A stretch of 64,000 nucleotides of DNA, from positions 42,698 to 106,697 of the forward strand of contig JAVHLM010000015.1 of NCBI GenBank assembly GCA_031082125.1. Direction: 5' to 3'. Positions 7,268-16,219 of this stretch are shown here, in pieces. Made by a program: the position numbers and the translations under genes. A model generated the notes under the pieces. That model made no database searches. It was not told where the DNA came from and worked only from the letters and a program-made list of their open reading frames with translations. Origin of the DNA: Candidatus Eremiobacterota bacterium. GTDB lineage: Bacteria; Vulcanimicrobiota; CADAWZ01; Ess09-12. Every line of letters starts with the position of its first letter. Positions within the stretch are counted from its first letter, which is position 1.

Positions 7268-8972
7268 CGGCGATGAAATACCCGAGGTAGGCAAGAATGG
7301 CCAGGCCGTTCAGCAGGTAATCAAGGGAAGGCCTCAGGGCGCAGAACCTTGAGACACTCTCTGTAGCCCTCGAGAGGTAGAAGGCGAAACTGAAGCCGCC
7401 AATGAGGCAGAAGGGCATTATTCTTGTGCCAAGGCTCATGGAGCCTGTGAGGCCGTAGTTTTTGAGAAAGGCGCCGATCTCAGGCGAAGGGGGAAGAGGC
7501 ACTTCCAGCGAGAGCCTGACAAAGAACCAGATAAGGGGAATGGATAGCGCAAGGATGTAAAGGGGGAAGAAGCGGACTCTGGCCGACGGCTTGAACCTAA
7601 TGAAGATGAGGGAGAGAAGGAAGCAGCTTGACCATGGGAAAAAATAGAGCAGATATGAAGAGAATCTGAGGCGGGAGATTATTGAGGGATTGAGCTCCCG
7701 GGCGGGCAGCAGCATCGACTGCACCTCCCTTATATGGCTGAGGGCTGAGTTGACAGTGCCGGTGAGGTACGATGAGACAAAGAAGGCATAGATCATAGGG
7801 ATAAGCAGCAAAATGAGGAACACGGCGGCAGGGTGGAGTTCAAGCGATCCCTGGGGCTCCACGATTATTCTCACCGGGATTGTCTTTTTCTGGTTTCTTG
7901 TCTCCAGGACAATAGTACCTGTATGGGGCACCCCTAGCTCCAGGGTGTCTGTTTTAATGGTGTAACCGATGTCCAGGTCGTTTCCGTTAAAGACCTGCGA
8001 TGAGAGCGATATCCAGTTTGCATCAACCCAGGTGCGCCCCGCAAGGAGACCCCCTCCCACATTCATCACATGGATTTTCCCCTGGATCTCTTCATGGGGC
8101 TTTACGGTCAGCAGGTCAATCTCCTTGATAGACGTGACCATCTCGGCATTGCCCATCTCCTTTTTCTCAAAGGCCCCCGCAATGTCATTCCTGAACTCGT
8201 CGAGAGAGTCGTACCGCTTCCCGGGATCGCTCTCAAGTGATTTTCTCAGGGGGCCTTCCAGCCTTCTCATAAGCTCAAGCATCTTCTCGTCCTGGTGGCT
8301 GAAATCAAGCTCGCCTCCCGGTACGCGGGCGGTGAGAACATGGTAAAAGAGGGCACCAAGTGAGTAAACATCGCCTTTTTCCGTCGCCTCCCGCTCTCCC
8401 GTGCTTTCCGGGGCAGAGAAGGAGGAGATGCTCCCTTTCAAAACCTCCTTCTTCGTGAGGGGGGGGAAGAAGCGGTCTATCCCGAAATCCAGTATTCTTA
8501 TTTTCCCCATGGGAGTGATTATCACGTTTGACGGCCTTACAGGGCCCAGCGAGAGGGGGGGGGTCTGCGCGCGGAGAGAGGAAAAACTCTCCACGAGGTG
8601 GGAAAACCACGTTCTCAGCTGGTTTTCGCTGAAGCTTTTCTGCCCCTGTTTCAGCAGGTCACTGAAGGTTTTCCCCTCGATGAACTCGCGGACATAATAG
8701 CAGCGGCTCCCGTCGGAGAAATAGTCGATGAGGCGGGGAAGGCAGTGGTGCGATATGGAGGAGAGCTCATGAGCAGCCTTGAGGAAGTGCTGCTCGAATG
8801 CAGCGAAGTCTTCGCCGCCGTCTCCAAGGAAAAGCTCCTTGACAAGCAGGGTTTTGTTCTGCTTTGTATCTTTCACCATGTAGATATGGGAAAAATTACT
8901 CTGACCCAGAAGCTTCGTGATTTCGTACCTGCCCTCATTGAGGGCCGTTCCCTTTGGCAATGGTTCCGGCAT
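7227..8972 (-). CDS. membrane-anchored Ser/Thr pseudokinase
   Basis: A 581-residue protein with an N-terminal protein-kinase fold (about residues 13-275), a beta-sandwich-like middle (about 300-385) and a C-terminal block of five hydrophobic helices. Kinase features kept are the VAIK-type Lys (LLVKELF, Lys45), the helix-C Glu (AAHELSS, Glu69), the Asn of PSN and DFG (162-164). The glycine-rich loop is poor (GQSNFSHIY). The catalytic loop reads LGPVRPSN at 142-149 in place of HRDLKPxN, so the catalytic Asp is absent. It may still bind nucleotide and act as a scaffold or receptor. ATG 8972 has GAGAGGACCGCC in front and is preferred over the upstream 9026 start. Its tail overlaps pth antiparallel. 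Confidence 0.82.
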   Translation of the reverse strand: MPEPLPKGTALNEGRYEITKLLGQSNFSHIYMVKDTKQNKTLLVKELFLGDGGEDFAAFEQHFLKAAHELSSISHHCLPRLIDYFSDGSRCYYVREFIEGKTFSDLLKQGQKSFSENQLRTWFSHLVESFSSLRAQTPPLSLGPVRPSNVIITPMGKIRILDFGIDRFFPPLTKKEVLKGSISSFSAPESTGEREATEKGDVYSLGALFYHVLTARVPGGELDFSHQDEKMLELMRRLEGPLRKSLESDPGKRYDSLDEFRNDIAGAFEKKEMGNAEMVTSIKEIDLLTVKPHEEIQGKIHVMNVGGGLLAGRTWVDANWISLSSQVFNGNDLDIGYTIKTDTLELGVPHTGTIVLETRNQKKTIPVRIIVEPQGSLELHPAAVFLILLLIPMIYAFFVSSYLTGTVNSALSHIREVQSMLLPARELNPSIISRLRFSSYLLYFFPWSSCFLLSLIFIRFKPSARVRFFPLYILALSIPLIWFFVRLSLEVPLPPSPEIGAFLKNYGLTGSMSLGTRIMPFCLIGGFSFAFYLSRATESVSRFCALRPSLDYLLNGLAILAYLGYFIAVMFLSLPLASAVH

Positions 8973-9313
8973 GGCGGTCCTCTCGGAGTAAGAGAGATAT
9001 ACTGATATGCTCTTGAGTATAAGCAAAAGGTCAGATATGGATTCAATAGTGCCAGGGGATAATCCTGCACCCTCTTAAAGGCACTCGCAGGAGCAAGGCG
9101 GAGGGAGTGATCGGGGGAACCGGGCAATCGCGGAGCAGGAAGGCAGGAACGTGCCGCGGCAAGAGCGAAATTCTGCAGAAACAGAGATTGTCCCGCCTTC
9201 AAAGCACTCAGTTCAGCAGCTATTTACAGACTCCCGCGCCCGATATTATAAGGGAGGATATAGGTGAGCCTCATGAGGCAGGCTGAGCTGAATGGGAGGG
9301 ACCAGGAGGATAT
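8973..9313. other. divergent intergenic region, 341 bases
   Basis: This gap separates the leftward kinase-like gene from the rightward REC-HD-GYP gene and should carry both promoters. On the + strand, TTTACA (9223-9228) lies 15 bases before TATTAT (9244-9249), a short spacing, so this is a weak candidate. On the - strand an AT-rich stretch with TATACT lies about 40 bases upstream of the kinase start, but its -35 spacing is poor. I see no convincing coding frame: the small reading frames crossing it have no ribosome binding site and no recognisable protein. Confidence 0.5.
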
Positions 9314-10444
9314 ATGGCCAAGGACCGCAAGCCCGTAGTGTTTATCGTAGATGATGATGAAAAGAATCTGAAGATCATCTCCTCTGTGATTGAATCGTGC
9401 GGATATGATTTCGTGACGGTGAAAAGTGGAATAGAAGCCATTGAGGTGGCGAGGACCATCACTCCCGACCTTATCTTCCTGGATATCATCATGCCCGAGA
9501 TGGATGGTGTAGAGACATGCCGCAGGCTCAAGGCCGAGGCCACTACCAAGACTGTGCCCGTGGTGATGATTACCGGCCTTGAAGACAGGGAATCCAAGAT
9601 GAAGAGCCTCGAAGCCGGGGCCAGTGATTTCCTCACCAAGCCTTTCGATATCTCGGAGCTGAAGGTGAGGGCCAAAAACCTGCTGCGGGTAAAGGAGTTT
9701 GAGGATTTTCTCAAGCTCCATAACAGCATCCTCGAAAATGAGGTAAAGAGGAAATCGGATCAGCTCAGGGATACCCTCCAGGAGCTCAGCCTTTCGATGG
9801 ACAGGCTGAAGGAGGGCTATTACGAGACCGTTTACCGCCTCTCGATTGTGGCTGAATACAAGGACGAGGGGACGGCGTCGCACATCTACCGGATCAGGCA
9901 TTACTGCAATCTCATAGCCAAGGCGCTTGGATGGCCTGAGAAGGCTATGGAGGCTCTCTCTTATGCAAGCCACATGCATGATATAGGGAAAGCGGGAGTC
10001 TCCACGGAGATCCTGCTGAAGCCTGCGAAGCTTACCCCGGAGGAGTTCTCCCTCATGAAGCTTCATACCACCATTGGTGCAAGAATCCTCTCGGGGTCAA
10101 CGTCAACACTGCTGCAGATGGCTGAGCGGATAGCCCTCACCCATCATGAGAGGTGGGACGGCACGGGATATCCCCGGGGGCTCAAGGGGGAGGAGATACC
10201 TATCGAAGGCAGGATCATGATAATGGCCGACCAGTACGACTGCCTCAGAAGCGCCCGGCCTTACAAGCCCCAGTCAGATCACAAGACGGTCAGCAAGGTG
10301 ATCACTGAAGGTGACGGCCGTACGTTGCCCGAGCATTTTGATCCCACTATCCTCCAGATATTCCGGGATATCCATAAGGAATTCAACAAGGTATACGAAA
10401 AGTACAAGTTCAGGCATAAGGAGAGATTTCCCGGCGACAGCTGA
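9314..10444 (+). CDS. response regulator with HD-GYP output domain
   Basis: A 376-residue response regulator that probably degrades cyclic di-GMP. Residues 1-125 are a receiver domain with the acidic pair (IVDDDEKN), phospho-acceptor Asp (LIFLDIIMPEMDG), Thr (MITGLE) and Lys (LTKPFD). A coiled-coil linker (about 130-175) leads to HD-GYP with HMHDIGKAGV, HTTIGARIL, HHERWDGTGYPRGLKGEEI and MADQYDCLRS, all catalytic positions present. Such proteins hydrolyse cyclic di-GMP to pGpG or GMP. CAGGAGGATAT precedes ATG 9314. No histidine kinase is adjacent. Confidence 0.95.
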   Translation: MAKDRKPVVFIVDDDEKNLKIISSVIESCGYDFVTVKSGIEAIEVARTITPDLIFLDIIMPEMDGVETCRRLKAEATTKTVPVVMITGLEDRESKMKSLEAGASDFLTKPFDISELKVRAKNLLRVKEFEDFLKLHNSILENEVKRKSDQLRDTLQELSLSMDRLKEGYYETVYRLSIVAEYKDEGTASHIYRIRHYCNLIAKALGWPEKAMEALSYASHMHDIGKAGVSTEILLKPAKLTPEEFSLMKLHTTIGARILSGSTSTLLQMAERIALTHHERWDGTGYPRGLKGEEIPIEGRIMIMADQYDCLRSARPYKPQSDHKTVSKVITEGDGRTLPEHFDPTILQIFRDIHKEFNKVYEKYKFRHKERFPGDS

Positions 10445-10546
10445 GCTTCGGCGGAAATGAGTTCCCATGGCTTGGGCGACAAAAATTGACGGATCATGAA
10501 TGCCGTGCTATGTGGTAAGCAGCGAGAGAACTTTTTTCAGCCCCCA

Positions 10547-10575
10547 TTGCAAAATGAATCGTCCTGTGGTATAAT
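10547..10575 (+). promoter_or_regulatory. strong extended -10 promoter of rpmE
   Basis: TTGCAA (10547-10552), a 17-base spacer ending in TGG, and a perfect TATAAT (10570-10575) lie 54 bases upstream of the L31 start codon. Confidence 0.85.
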
Positions 10576-10628
10576 ACCTCACGTTCGATATACAAGCATC
10601 CAGGTGAGCTTTACAGAGGTGAACGGCA

Positions 10629-10844
10629 ATGAAGGACAAGATACATCCCAAGTGGTTTGAAGCTACATGCACATGCTCCTGCGGCTCGACCTTCCAGACC
10701 TTTTCAACGAGAAAGGGCCTCAAGGTGGAAGTGTGCTCGGCATGCCACCCGTACTACACGGGCAAGCAGAGAAGCCTCTCAGGCAAGGAAGGACAGGTGG
10801 AAAAGTTCCGCCAGAGATACGGCCTCGACAAGGAAGGGGAATAG
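10629..10844 (+). CDS. rpmE: 50S ribosomal protein L31, zinc-binding form
   Basis: A 71-residue ribosomal protein L31 of the C+ (zinc-binding) type. It starts MKDKIHPKW and carries cysteines in ATCTCSCG and the VCSACHPYYTGKQ motif near the C-terminus. L31 bridges the 50S central protuberance and the 30S head. AGAGGTGAACGGC precedes the ATG. The gene is a single unit between its own promoter and terminator. The zinc form is often replaced by a cysteine-free paralogue under zinc limitation; no paralogue is in the window. Confidence 0.97.
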   Translation: MKDKIHPKWFEATCTCSCGSTFQTFSTRKGLKVEVCSACHPYYTGKQRSLSGKEGQVEKFRQRYGLDKEGE

Positions 10845-10877
10845 GGATTCATCTCTCATGGTGAAGCCTCTTTAATG

Positions 10878-10910
10878 AAAGAGGGAGAGCCTTGGCTCTC
10901 CTTCTTTGTG
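10878..10910 (+). terminator. rho-independent terminator after rpmE
   Basis: The stem AAGAGGGAGAGC pairs with GCTCTCCTTCTT (one G-T wobble) around a CTTG tetraloop at 10891-10894, followed by TTTGTGT. It ends rpmE and sits directly before thyX. Confidence 0.8.
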
Positions 10911-10954
10911 TATTATCTCCTCTTCTCCATTTTCTCGAAAAGAAGGTGTTCCAG

Positions 10955-11647
10955 GTGAAAGTGACGCTCTTACAGCATACGCCTGAGCCTGAGAAGCTCG
11001 CGGCGGCAGCGGCGAGAGTCTGCTACTCCTCGCAGAGTGCCGGCGAGATCATGGAGGCCCTCACCACGGAAAAGATCCAGAAAAGGATTTCAGACTGCAT
11101 AAAAAAAGGGCATCTTTCCATTGTGGAGCACGTGAGCTTCACTTTTTCCATAGAAGAGATCTCGAGAGTCACAAGCCACCAGCTCGTGAGGCACCGGATT
11201 GCCTCTTACTCGCAGCAAAGCCAGAGGTACGTCAAGATGGGGGGAAGCCCGGAGTTCGTGACGCCTCCGCGCATAAGGGACGATGAGCCCATGAAAGAGA
11301 AATTCGATGCATTCATGGGCGATGCAATGAACTTTTATAATGAGATGGTGGGCCGGGGGATTCCCTGTGAGGATGCCCGCTATATCCTTCCCCAGGCCCT
11401 CTTTACCACTCTTGTGGTGACTATGAATGCCCGGGAGCTTCTTCATTTTTTCTCCCTGCGCTGCTGCAAGAAAGCCCAGTGGGAAATCCGGAAGCTTGCC
11501 TATGCCATGCTTCGCGCCGTGATGAAGGTAGCGCCCGCCATATTTGAGCAGGCAGGCCCCTCATGCCTCTCGGGGGAATGCCCCAGCGCTGACATGAAGT
11601 GCTATGAAAAAATGAGCCGTTTGAAACCAGGAGGTCTTGGCACATGA
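10955..11647 (+). CDS. thyX: flavin-dependent thymidylate synthase
   Basis: A 230-residue ThyX that makes dTMP from dUMP using FAD, NADPH and methylene-tetrahydrofolate. The ThyX signature [11 protein letters not shown] (RHRx7S, residues 79-89) is intact, followed by QRYVK, and the C-terminal [13 protein letters not shown] segment has the expected dUMP-binding context. I chose GTG 10955 ([13 protein letters not shown]), preceded by GAAGGTG; the longer reading frame from 10892 starts inside the rpmE terminator and is rejected. The stop overlaps the tdk ATG by four bases (ATGA), so the de novo and salvage routes to dTMP are coupled. Confidence 0.95.
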   Translation: MKVTLLQHTPEPEKLAAAAARVCYSSQSAGEIMEALTTEKIQKRISDCIKKGHLSIVEHVSFTFSIEEISRVTSHQLVRHRIASYSQQSQRYVKMGGSPEFVTPPRIRDDEPMKEKFDAFMGDAMNFYNEMVGRGIPCEDARYILPQALFTTLVVTMNARELLHFFSLRCCKKAQWEIRKLAYAMLRAVMKVAPAIFEQAGPSCLSGECPSADMKCYEKMSRLKPGGLGT

Positions 11648-12255
11648 CAAAGAAAGGTTCTCTTGAAATCATCTGTGGAAGCATGTTCAGCGGGAAGAGC
11701 GAGGAGCTTATCAGGAGAATCAAGAGGGCCCAGATCGCCAGGCTCAAGGTCCAGGTCTTCAAGCCCTCAATGGATAGCCGCTTCGGGGTTCTGGAAGTGG
11801 TATCGCACAGCGGATTCACGATAAAGGCCCTTCCCGTCACTCATCCTGACGAAATCCTGGAGCAGCTTGAAGAGGACACGGAAGTCGTGGCCATTGACGA
11901 GGTCCAGTTTTTCCCCATTGAGGTCGCTGAAATCTGTGACAGGCTTGCAAGCAGAGGCCTCAGGGTCATCGTGGCTGGCCTGGATATGGATTTCAAGGGG
12001 GAGCCTTTCGGGCCCGTTCCTTACCTGATGGCGAAGGCAGAGTCCGTGGACAAGCTAAATGCCATTTGTGTCGTATGCGGAGGGAATGCAAGCCGCTCGC
12101 AGAGGATTATAAACGGCCATCCCGCCGAGTATGACAGCCCCACTATCCTTGTGGGAGCGTCTGAAAAATACGAGGCACGGTGCAGGCACTGCCACAATGT
12201 GCCCCTCAGCCCTGCGAAGTACAGGCAGGAAGAAGAGCTTCCCCTTAAGTATTGA
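11644..12255 (+). CDS. tdk: thymidine kinase (type II)
   Basis: A 203-residue bacterial thymidine kinase that phosphorylates thymidine with ATP. Visible are the P-loop [14 protein letters not shown], the Walker B-like IDEVQFF with the catalytic Glu region, the lasso and thymidine-binding stretch, and the structural zinc site built from CVVCGG and CRHCHN. It overlaps thyX by four bases and shares its transcript. About 160 bases follow before prfA, which has its own promoter. Confidence 0.96.
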   Translation: MTKKGSLEIICGSMFSGKSEELIRRIKRAQIARLKVQVFKPSMDSRFGVLEVVSHSGFTIKALPVTHPDEILEQLEEDTEVVAIDEVQFFPIEVAEICDRLASRGLRVIVAGLDMDFKGEPFGPVPYLMAKAESVDKLNAICVVCGGNASRSQRIINGHPAEYDSPTILVGASEKYEARCRHCHNVPLSPAKYRQEEELPLKY

Positions 12256-12312
12256 AGGAGCATTCTCCCATGGAATGGTATGCCGCAATCGGAATATCGT
12301 GTTGGAAAAGGA

Positions 12313-12341
12313 TTGCAGACTCTTGACTCTTATGGTATAAA
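12313..12341 (+). promoter_or_regulatory. promoter of the prfA operon
   Basis: TTGCAG (12313-12318), a 17-base spacer ending in ATGG, and TATAAA (12336-12341) lie 78 bases upstream of the prfA start. The architecture is the same as at rpmE. Confidence 0.72.
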
Positions 12342-12418
12342 GAGAGTATGGATGGTACGGGTGCACAGGGCACCGGCAGGCACGCTAAGCAGCATGGTAT
12401 GGGCAGGAGGTAACGCGC

Positions 12419-13486
12419 ATGGAACAGAAGCTGGAAGAGATTGAAGCGCGGTATGAGGAGTTAAACAGGCAGCTCTGCGATAATGACGTTATCGGCAACC
12501 TGGAGAAATACAAGGAGCTTGCCAAGGAGCGCTCCGGGATAGAGGAGACAGTTAATGTCTTCCGCCATTACAAGAAAGTGAATGGCGCTCTCGAGGAGAA
12601 CCTCAGCCTGGTGAGGTATGAGGAAGATACCGAGCTTGCCGAGTATATCAACTCCGAGATTGAAAAAGAGACCAGGGAGAAGGAGCAGCTCAAGGAGAAG
12701 CTCCTGAAGATGCTTATTCCCAAGGATCCTTACGATGAAAAGGATATCATAATGGAGATAAGGGGCGGGGCCGGTGGTGATGAGGCTGCCCTTTTTGCCG
12801 GCGATCTCTTCAGGATGTACTGCAAATATGCCGAGAAGAAGCACTGGAAAAGCGAGGTCATGAGCTCCAACATCACGGGGCTGGGCGGCTTCAAGGAGGT
12901 AGTCTTCTCGATTTCCGGCAAGGGCGTCTATTCCAGGATGAAATTTGAGAGCGGCGTCCACAGGGTGCAGCGCGTGCCGGCCACCGAGGCAAGCGGGAGG
13001 GTCCATACCTCCACTGTCACCGTGGCGGTCCTGGTAGAGCCCGAGGAAGTGGACATCCAGGTCAATATCAATGATCTCCGTATTGACACTTACCGCTCCT
13101 CAGGCGCCGGCGGCCAGCATGTGAACAAGACCGATTCGGCCGTGAGGATCACCCACCTCCCCTCAGGCATCGTGGTGGCCTGCCAGGACGAGCGCTCACA
13201 GCACCAGAACAGGGAAAAGGCAATGAGAATTCTCAGGGCGAAGCTGCTTGATCAGGAGAAGGTGAACCAGGAGATGGAGATCGCCAGGAACAGGAAATCA
13301 CAGGTGGGGACCGGGGAGCGCAGCGAGAAGATCAGGACCTACAACTTCCCCCAGAGCCGCCTCACGGACCACAGGATCGGCCTCACGGTCCACAACCTCG
13401 AGTTCATCATGGAAGGCGATCTTGAAGATATCATCGATGCCCTTGTTGCTCACAGCCAGCAGTCAGCCATTCAGGCGACTGCGTAA
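12419..13486 (+). CDS. prfA: peptide chain release factor 1
   Basis: A 355-residue RF1 that recognises UAA/UAG and triggers peptidyl-tRNA hydrolysis. The GGQ catalytic loop is seen in [17 protein letters not shown], and the codon-recognition region contains [20 protein letters not shown]. The PxT-type recognition motif (RVPATE) marks RF1 rather than RF2. GGCAGGAGGTAACGCGC precedes the ATG. The next gene encodes the methyltransferase that modifies the GGQ glutamine. Confidence 0.97.
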   Translation: MEQKLEEIEARYEELNRQLCDNDVIGNLEKYKELAKERSGIEETVNVFRHYKKVNGALEENLSLVRYEEDTELAEYINSEIEKETREKEQLKEKLLKMLIPKDPYDEKDIIMEIRGGAGGDEAALFAGDLFRMYCKYAEKKHWKSEVMSSNITGLGGFKEVVFSISGKGVYSRMKFESGVHRVQRVPATEASGRVHTSTVTVAVLVEPEEVDIQVNINDLRIDTYRSSGAGGQHVNKTDSAVRITHLPSGIVVACQDERSQHQNREKAMRILRAKLLDQEKVNQEMEIARNRKSQVGTGERSEKIRTYNFPQSRLTDHRIGLTVHNLEFIMEGDLEDIIDALVAHSQQSAIQATA

Positions 13487-13519
13487 TACACGGAATATTT
13501 CGAGGTGACCTGCGACTCC

Positions 13520-14380
13520 ATGAGCAGCACTATAGCAGAAGTCCTCCAGAAGGGGAAGAAGTTCCTGGGCCGTTCAGCGTCATCGACACCGGAGCTTGAC
13601 GCTGAGGTGCTGCTCTCCGCTGCCATGGCCCTCTCGCGGACGGAGCTCTATGTACATTTTGACCGGATCGTCAAAGTGCTTGAAATTGAAAAGTACGGGG
13701 CGATGCTCGAGAAGAGGATGGAGGGGTTCCCTGTCTCTTACCTTACCGGCAGGAGGGAGTTCATGTCGCTTGTTTTCCAGCTCGACGCCACCTGCTTGAT
13801 TCCGCGGGCCGAAACAGAGCTCCTCGTGGAAAAGGTAATGGCCTGGCTCGAAAAACAGGATATTCCCTCGCCCCGGGTTCTTGAGTTCGGCACGGGGAGC
13901 GGCTGCATAGCCTGCGCACTTGCCAGGTTTCTCCCCCCTGTCACCATTACCGCCACCGATATTTCCGGCGGGGCCCTTGCGATGGCGGAAAAAAATGCCG
14001 TGAGCCTGGGTGTCGCCCCCCGCATCCGTTTTACGAGAGGGGACCTCTATGATGCCATTGGCAGCGATGAGCCCTTTGATGTCATCGTATCAAATCCTCC
14101 CTATGTGACTCACCAAGAATTCACTGAGCTGCCGAGAAGCGTGAGGGAATTTGAGCCGGTGATGGCGTTGCGGGCTGATGAAGGTGGTCTCTCCATCTCG
14201 CGGCGAATTATTGAAGGTTCGGCTTTATGGCTCAAGTCCCGGGGATTGATGGCCCTTGAGATAAATCCGGCCCTGGGCCGGGATCTCGTGGAGCTCCTCG
14301 CTGGAAACGGATTTCACCGCTGCGAGGTTCATGATGATCTTGCAGGGTTCCCCAGGGTGATAACTGCGGAAAAGAGGTAG
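13520..14380 (+). CDS. prmC: release factor glutamine N5-methyltransferase
   Basis: A 286-residue PrmC/HemK that methylates the GGQ glutamine of RF1/RF2 using S-adenosylmethionine. Motifs are the SAM-binding LEFGTGSGCIACAL, the acidic motif ATDISGGALAMA and the substrate-binding catalytic VSNPPYV. The N-terminal helical domain (about residues 1-85) is present. I place the start at ATG 13520, with CGAGGTGACC at optimal distance; GTG 13505 lies inside that ribosome binding site. It sits directly downstream of its substrate gene prfA, a widespread arrangement. Confidence 0.95.
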   Translation: MSSTIAEVLQKGKKFLGRSASSTPELDAEVLLSAAMALSRTELYVHFDRIVKVLEIEKYGAMLEKRMEGFPVSYLTGRREFMSLVFQLDATCLIPRAETELLVEKVMAWLEKQDIPSPRVLEFGTGSGCIACALARFLPPVTITATDISGGALAMAEKNAVSLGVAPRIRFTRGDLYDAIGSDEPFDVIVSNPPYVTHQEFTELPRSVREFEPVMALRADEGGLSISRRIIEGSALWLKSRGLMALEINPALGRDLVELLAGNGFHRCEVHDDLAGFPRVITAEKR

Positions 14381-14385
14381 GTAGT

Positions 14386-14838
14386 GTGGATAATGACAAG
14401 AGCTTCCGGAAATTTGTAGGCGCAGTCCTTCCCGGGATTCTGAAGCACACAAGGGGCACTGCGGTGCAGGAATTGAAAATTGAGGAAGAGAACAGCCATA
14501 TAGCTTTCAAGCGCACAGCAAGGGGCCCTGCTCCCTCCCGGGCCCCGAAGGTCAGGACGGCGGGCCATTCCGCCGGCAAGATCATCGCCATCACTTCAGG
14601 CCTTGTGGGATTTTTTCACCGTGCCGCCACCCCCTTTGAAACTCCTCTTGTGGAAAAGGGGCAGGAGGTGACAGACGGGCAGGTGATAGGCTACGTTGAA
14701 TCAATGAGGCTTATGCACGAGATACGATCACTCGCGTCGGGCATTATCACCGATATCCTGGTCGAGGAGAACGGCAGTGTCGAATACGGGACGGCCCTCA
14801 TGCAGGTGAGGGACAATGAGGGAAGAAGCCGGGAATAA
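14386..14838 (+). CDS. biotin carboxyl carrier-like protein with Arg at the biotin site
   Basis: A 150-residue AccB-like protein. Residues 62-145 form the biotinyl/lipoyl domain: GFFHRAATPFETPLVEKGQ is the thumb region, then the hairpin GYVESMRLMHEIRS and a closing DILVEENGSVEYG strand. In carriers the hairpin reads E-A/S-M-K-L/M-M, and the Lys carries biotin; here codon AGG (14707-14709) gives Arg108. As read it cannot be biotinylated by BirA. The gene lies 10 bases before accC, exactly where accB belongs. It may be a regulatory subunit like the plant BADC proteins, or the true carrier may lie elsewhere. GTG start with GAGGTAG upstream. Confidence 0.85.
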   Translation: MDNDKSFRKFVGAVLPGILKHTRGTAVQELKIEEENSHIAFKRTARGPAPSRAPKVRTAGHSAGKIIAITSGLVGFFHRAATPFETPLVEKGQEVTDGQVIGYVESMRLMHEIRSLASGIITDILVEENGSVEYGTALMQVRDNEGRSRE

Positions 14839-14848
14839 GGAGAAAGCT

Positions 14849-16219
14849 GTGTTCAAAAAAATACTGATTGCAAACAGGGGCGAGATTGCCCTCCGGGTCA
14901 TAAGGGCCTGCAGGGAGCTGGGCATTGCCACGGTGGCGATATATTCCGAAGTTGACAAGGAGTCGCTCCATGTGAAGATGGCCGACGAAGCTTATTGCGT
15001 GGGGCCTGCGAGGGTCCTGAACAGCTACCTCAATATTCCCAATATCATCAGTGCCGCCATTATCAGCAAGGCTGAGGCCATTCACCCCGGATACGGCCTC
15101 CTCGCGGAAAACGTGGCATTCGCTGAAATCTGTGACAGCCACGGCATACAATTCATCGGGCCCTCTGTGGCTTCAATGGTGCTCATGGGAGACAAGTCCA
15201 GGGCAAGGGAGACCATGGAGGGCTATGGCATCCCCATAGTGCCCGGCACCAAAATCATACAGAACAGCAAGGAAGCTGCCGACTTTGCCAGGAAGTGCGA
15301 TTACCCCCTTATCATCAAGGCCACGTCAGGAGGGGGCGGCAAGGGAATGAGGGTCGTGACCAACGAAGAGGAGCTCCTCAAGTGCATCATGACGGCAAAA
15401 GCCGAGGCAAGGACATCCTTTGATGATGACAGGATTTACCTGGAGAAGTACCTTCCGCGGTCCAAGCACATTGAGTTCCAGATTGTGGCTGACGAGCGGG
15501 GGAACGTGATACATCTGGGAGAGCGCGACTGCTCCATCCAGAGGAGGAATCAGAAGCTCATTGAAGAAGCTCCCTCAGGGGCTGTGAGCAAGAAGCTCAG
15601 AAAGGAGATGGGAGACGCCGCCGTCAAGGGTTCGAAGCTCTCAGGCTATACAGGCGTGGGAACCATAGAGTTTCTCCTTGACCTTGATTCCGGGAGATTC
15701 TATTTCATGGAGATGAACACCAGGATCCAGGTGGAGCACCCTGTGACCGAAATGGTGACAGGAATTGACCTGGTGAAGGAGCAGATCAGAATTGCCGCAG
15801 GTGAAAAGCTGATGCTCTCGCAGGGCGATGTCGCACTTTACGGCCACAGCATTGAATGCCGGATAAATGCCGAAGACCCCGAGAAGGGATTTGCCCCTTC
15901 AACAGGGGTGATTACAAAACTCCACTTTCCCGGCGGCCCCGGCCTTCGGATTGACAGCCATATATACCAGGGCTCAGAGGTCTCTCCCTATTATGACTCC
16001 CTCCTTGCAAAGGTAATCTCCTTCGGCCATGACCGCAGCGAGGCCATCGCAAGAATGAGGAGGGCTCTTGATGAATTCCAGATTGAAGGAGTGAAGACCA
16101 CCGTACCTTTTCACAAGAGAATTCTCGAAAGTGTTGATTTCCGGAAGGGGGAGATCCATACCTCCTTTGTCGAGAAAAGCCTTTCACAGATTCTCAGCGG
16201 GCAAGAGGTAAAGAAATAG
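14849..16219 (+). CDS. accC: biotin carboxylase subunit of acetyl-CoA carboxylase
   Basis: A 456-residue ATP-grasp biotin carboxylase that forms carboxybiotin on the carrier protein, the first step of malonyl-CoA synthesis. Motifs are KILIANRGEIALRVIRAC, GYGLLAEN, the glycine-rich ATP loop TSGGGGKGMRVV, and EMNTRIQVEHPVTEMVTG with the catalytic Glu and Arg residues. GTG 14849 (VFKKILIANRG) has AAGGAGAAAGCT before it; the frame opens at 14816, but that would overlap the BCCP-like gene. The stop shares a base with the nusB start. Confidence 0.96.
   Translation: MFKKILIANRGEIALRVIRACRELGIATVAIYSEVDKESLHVKMADEAYCVGPARVLNSYLNIPNIISAAIISKAEAIHPGYGLLAENVAFAEICDSHGIQFIGPSVASMVLMGDKSRARETMEGYGIPIVPGTKIIQNSKEAADFARKCDYPLIIKATSGGGGKGMRVVTNEEELLKCIMTAKAEARTSFDDDRIYLEKYLPRSKHIEFQIVADERGNVIHLGERDCSIQRRNQKLIEEAPSGAVSKKLRKEMGDAAVKGSKLSGYTGVGTIEFLLDLDSGRFYFMEMNTRIQVEHPVTEMVTGIDLVKEQIRIAAGEKLMLSQGDVALYGHSIECRINAEDPEKGFAPSTGVITKLHFPGGPGLRIDSHIYQGSEVSPYYDSLLAKVISFGHDRSEAIARMRRALDEFQIEGVKTTVPFHKRILESVDFRKGEIHTSFVEKSLSQILSGQEVKK

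Noticed and set aside
8873..9202. Open reading frame of 109 codons in the divergent gap
   Set aside because: It is antisense-shifted over the pseudokinase N-terminus, without a ribosome binding site or recognisable protein features.
10486..10514. Second promoter upstream of rpmE (TTGACG-17-TATGTG)
   Set aside because: The -35 is good, but the -10 matches at only three positions, and a near-perfect promoter lies 60 bases downstream.
10892..10954. Longer N-terminus for thyX
   Set aside because: It begins inside the loop of the rpmE terminator, has no ribosome binding site, and the added residues are not part of the ThyX fold.
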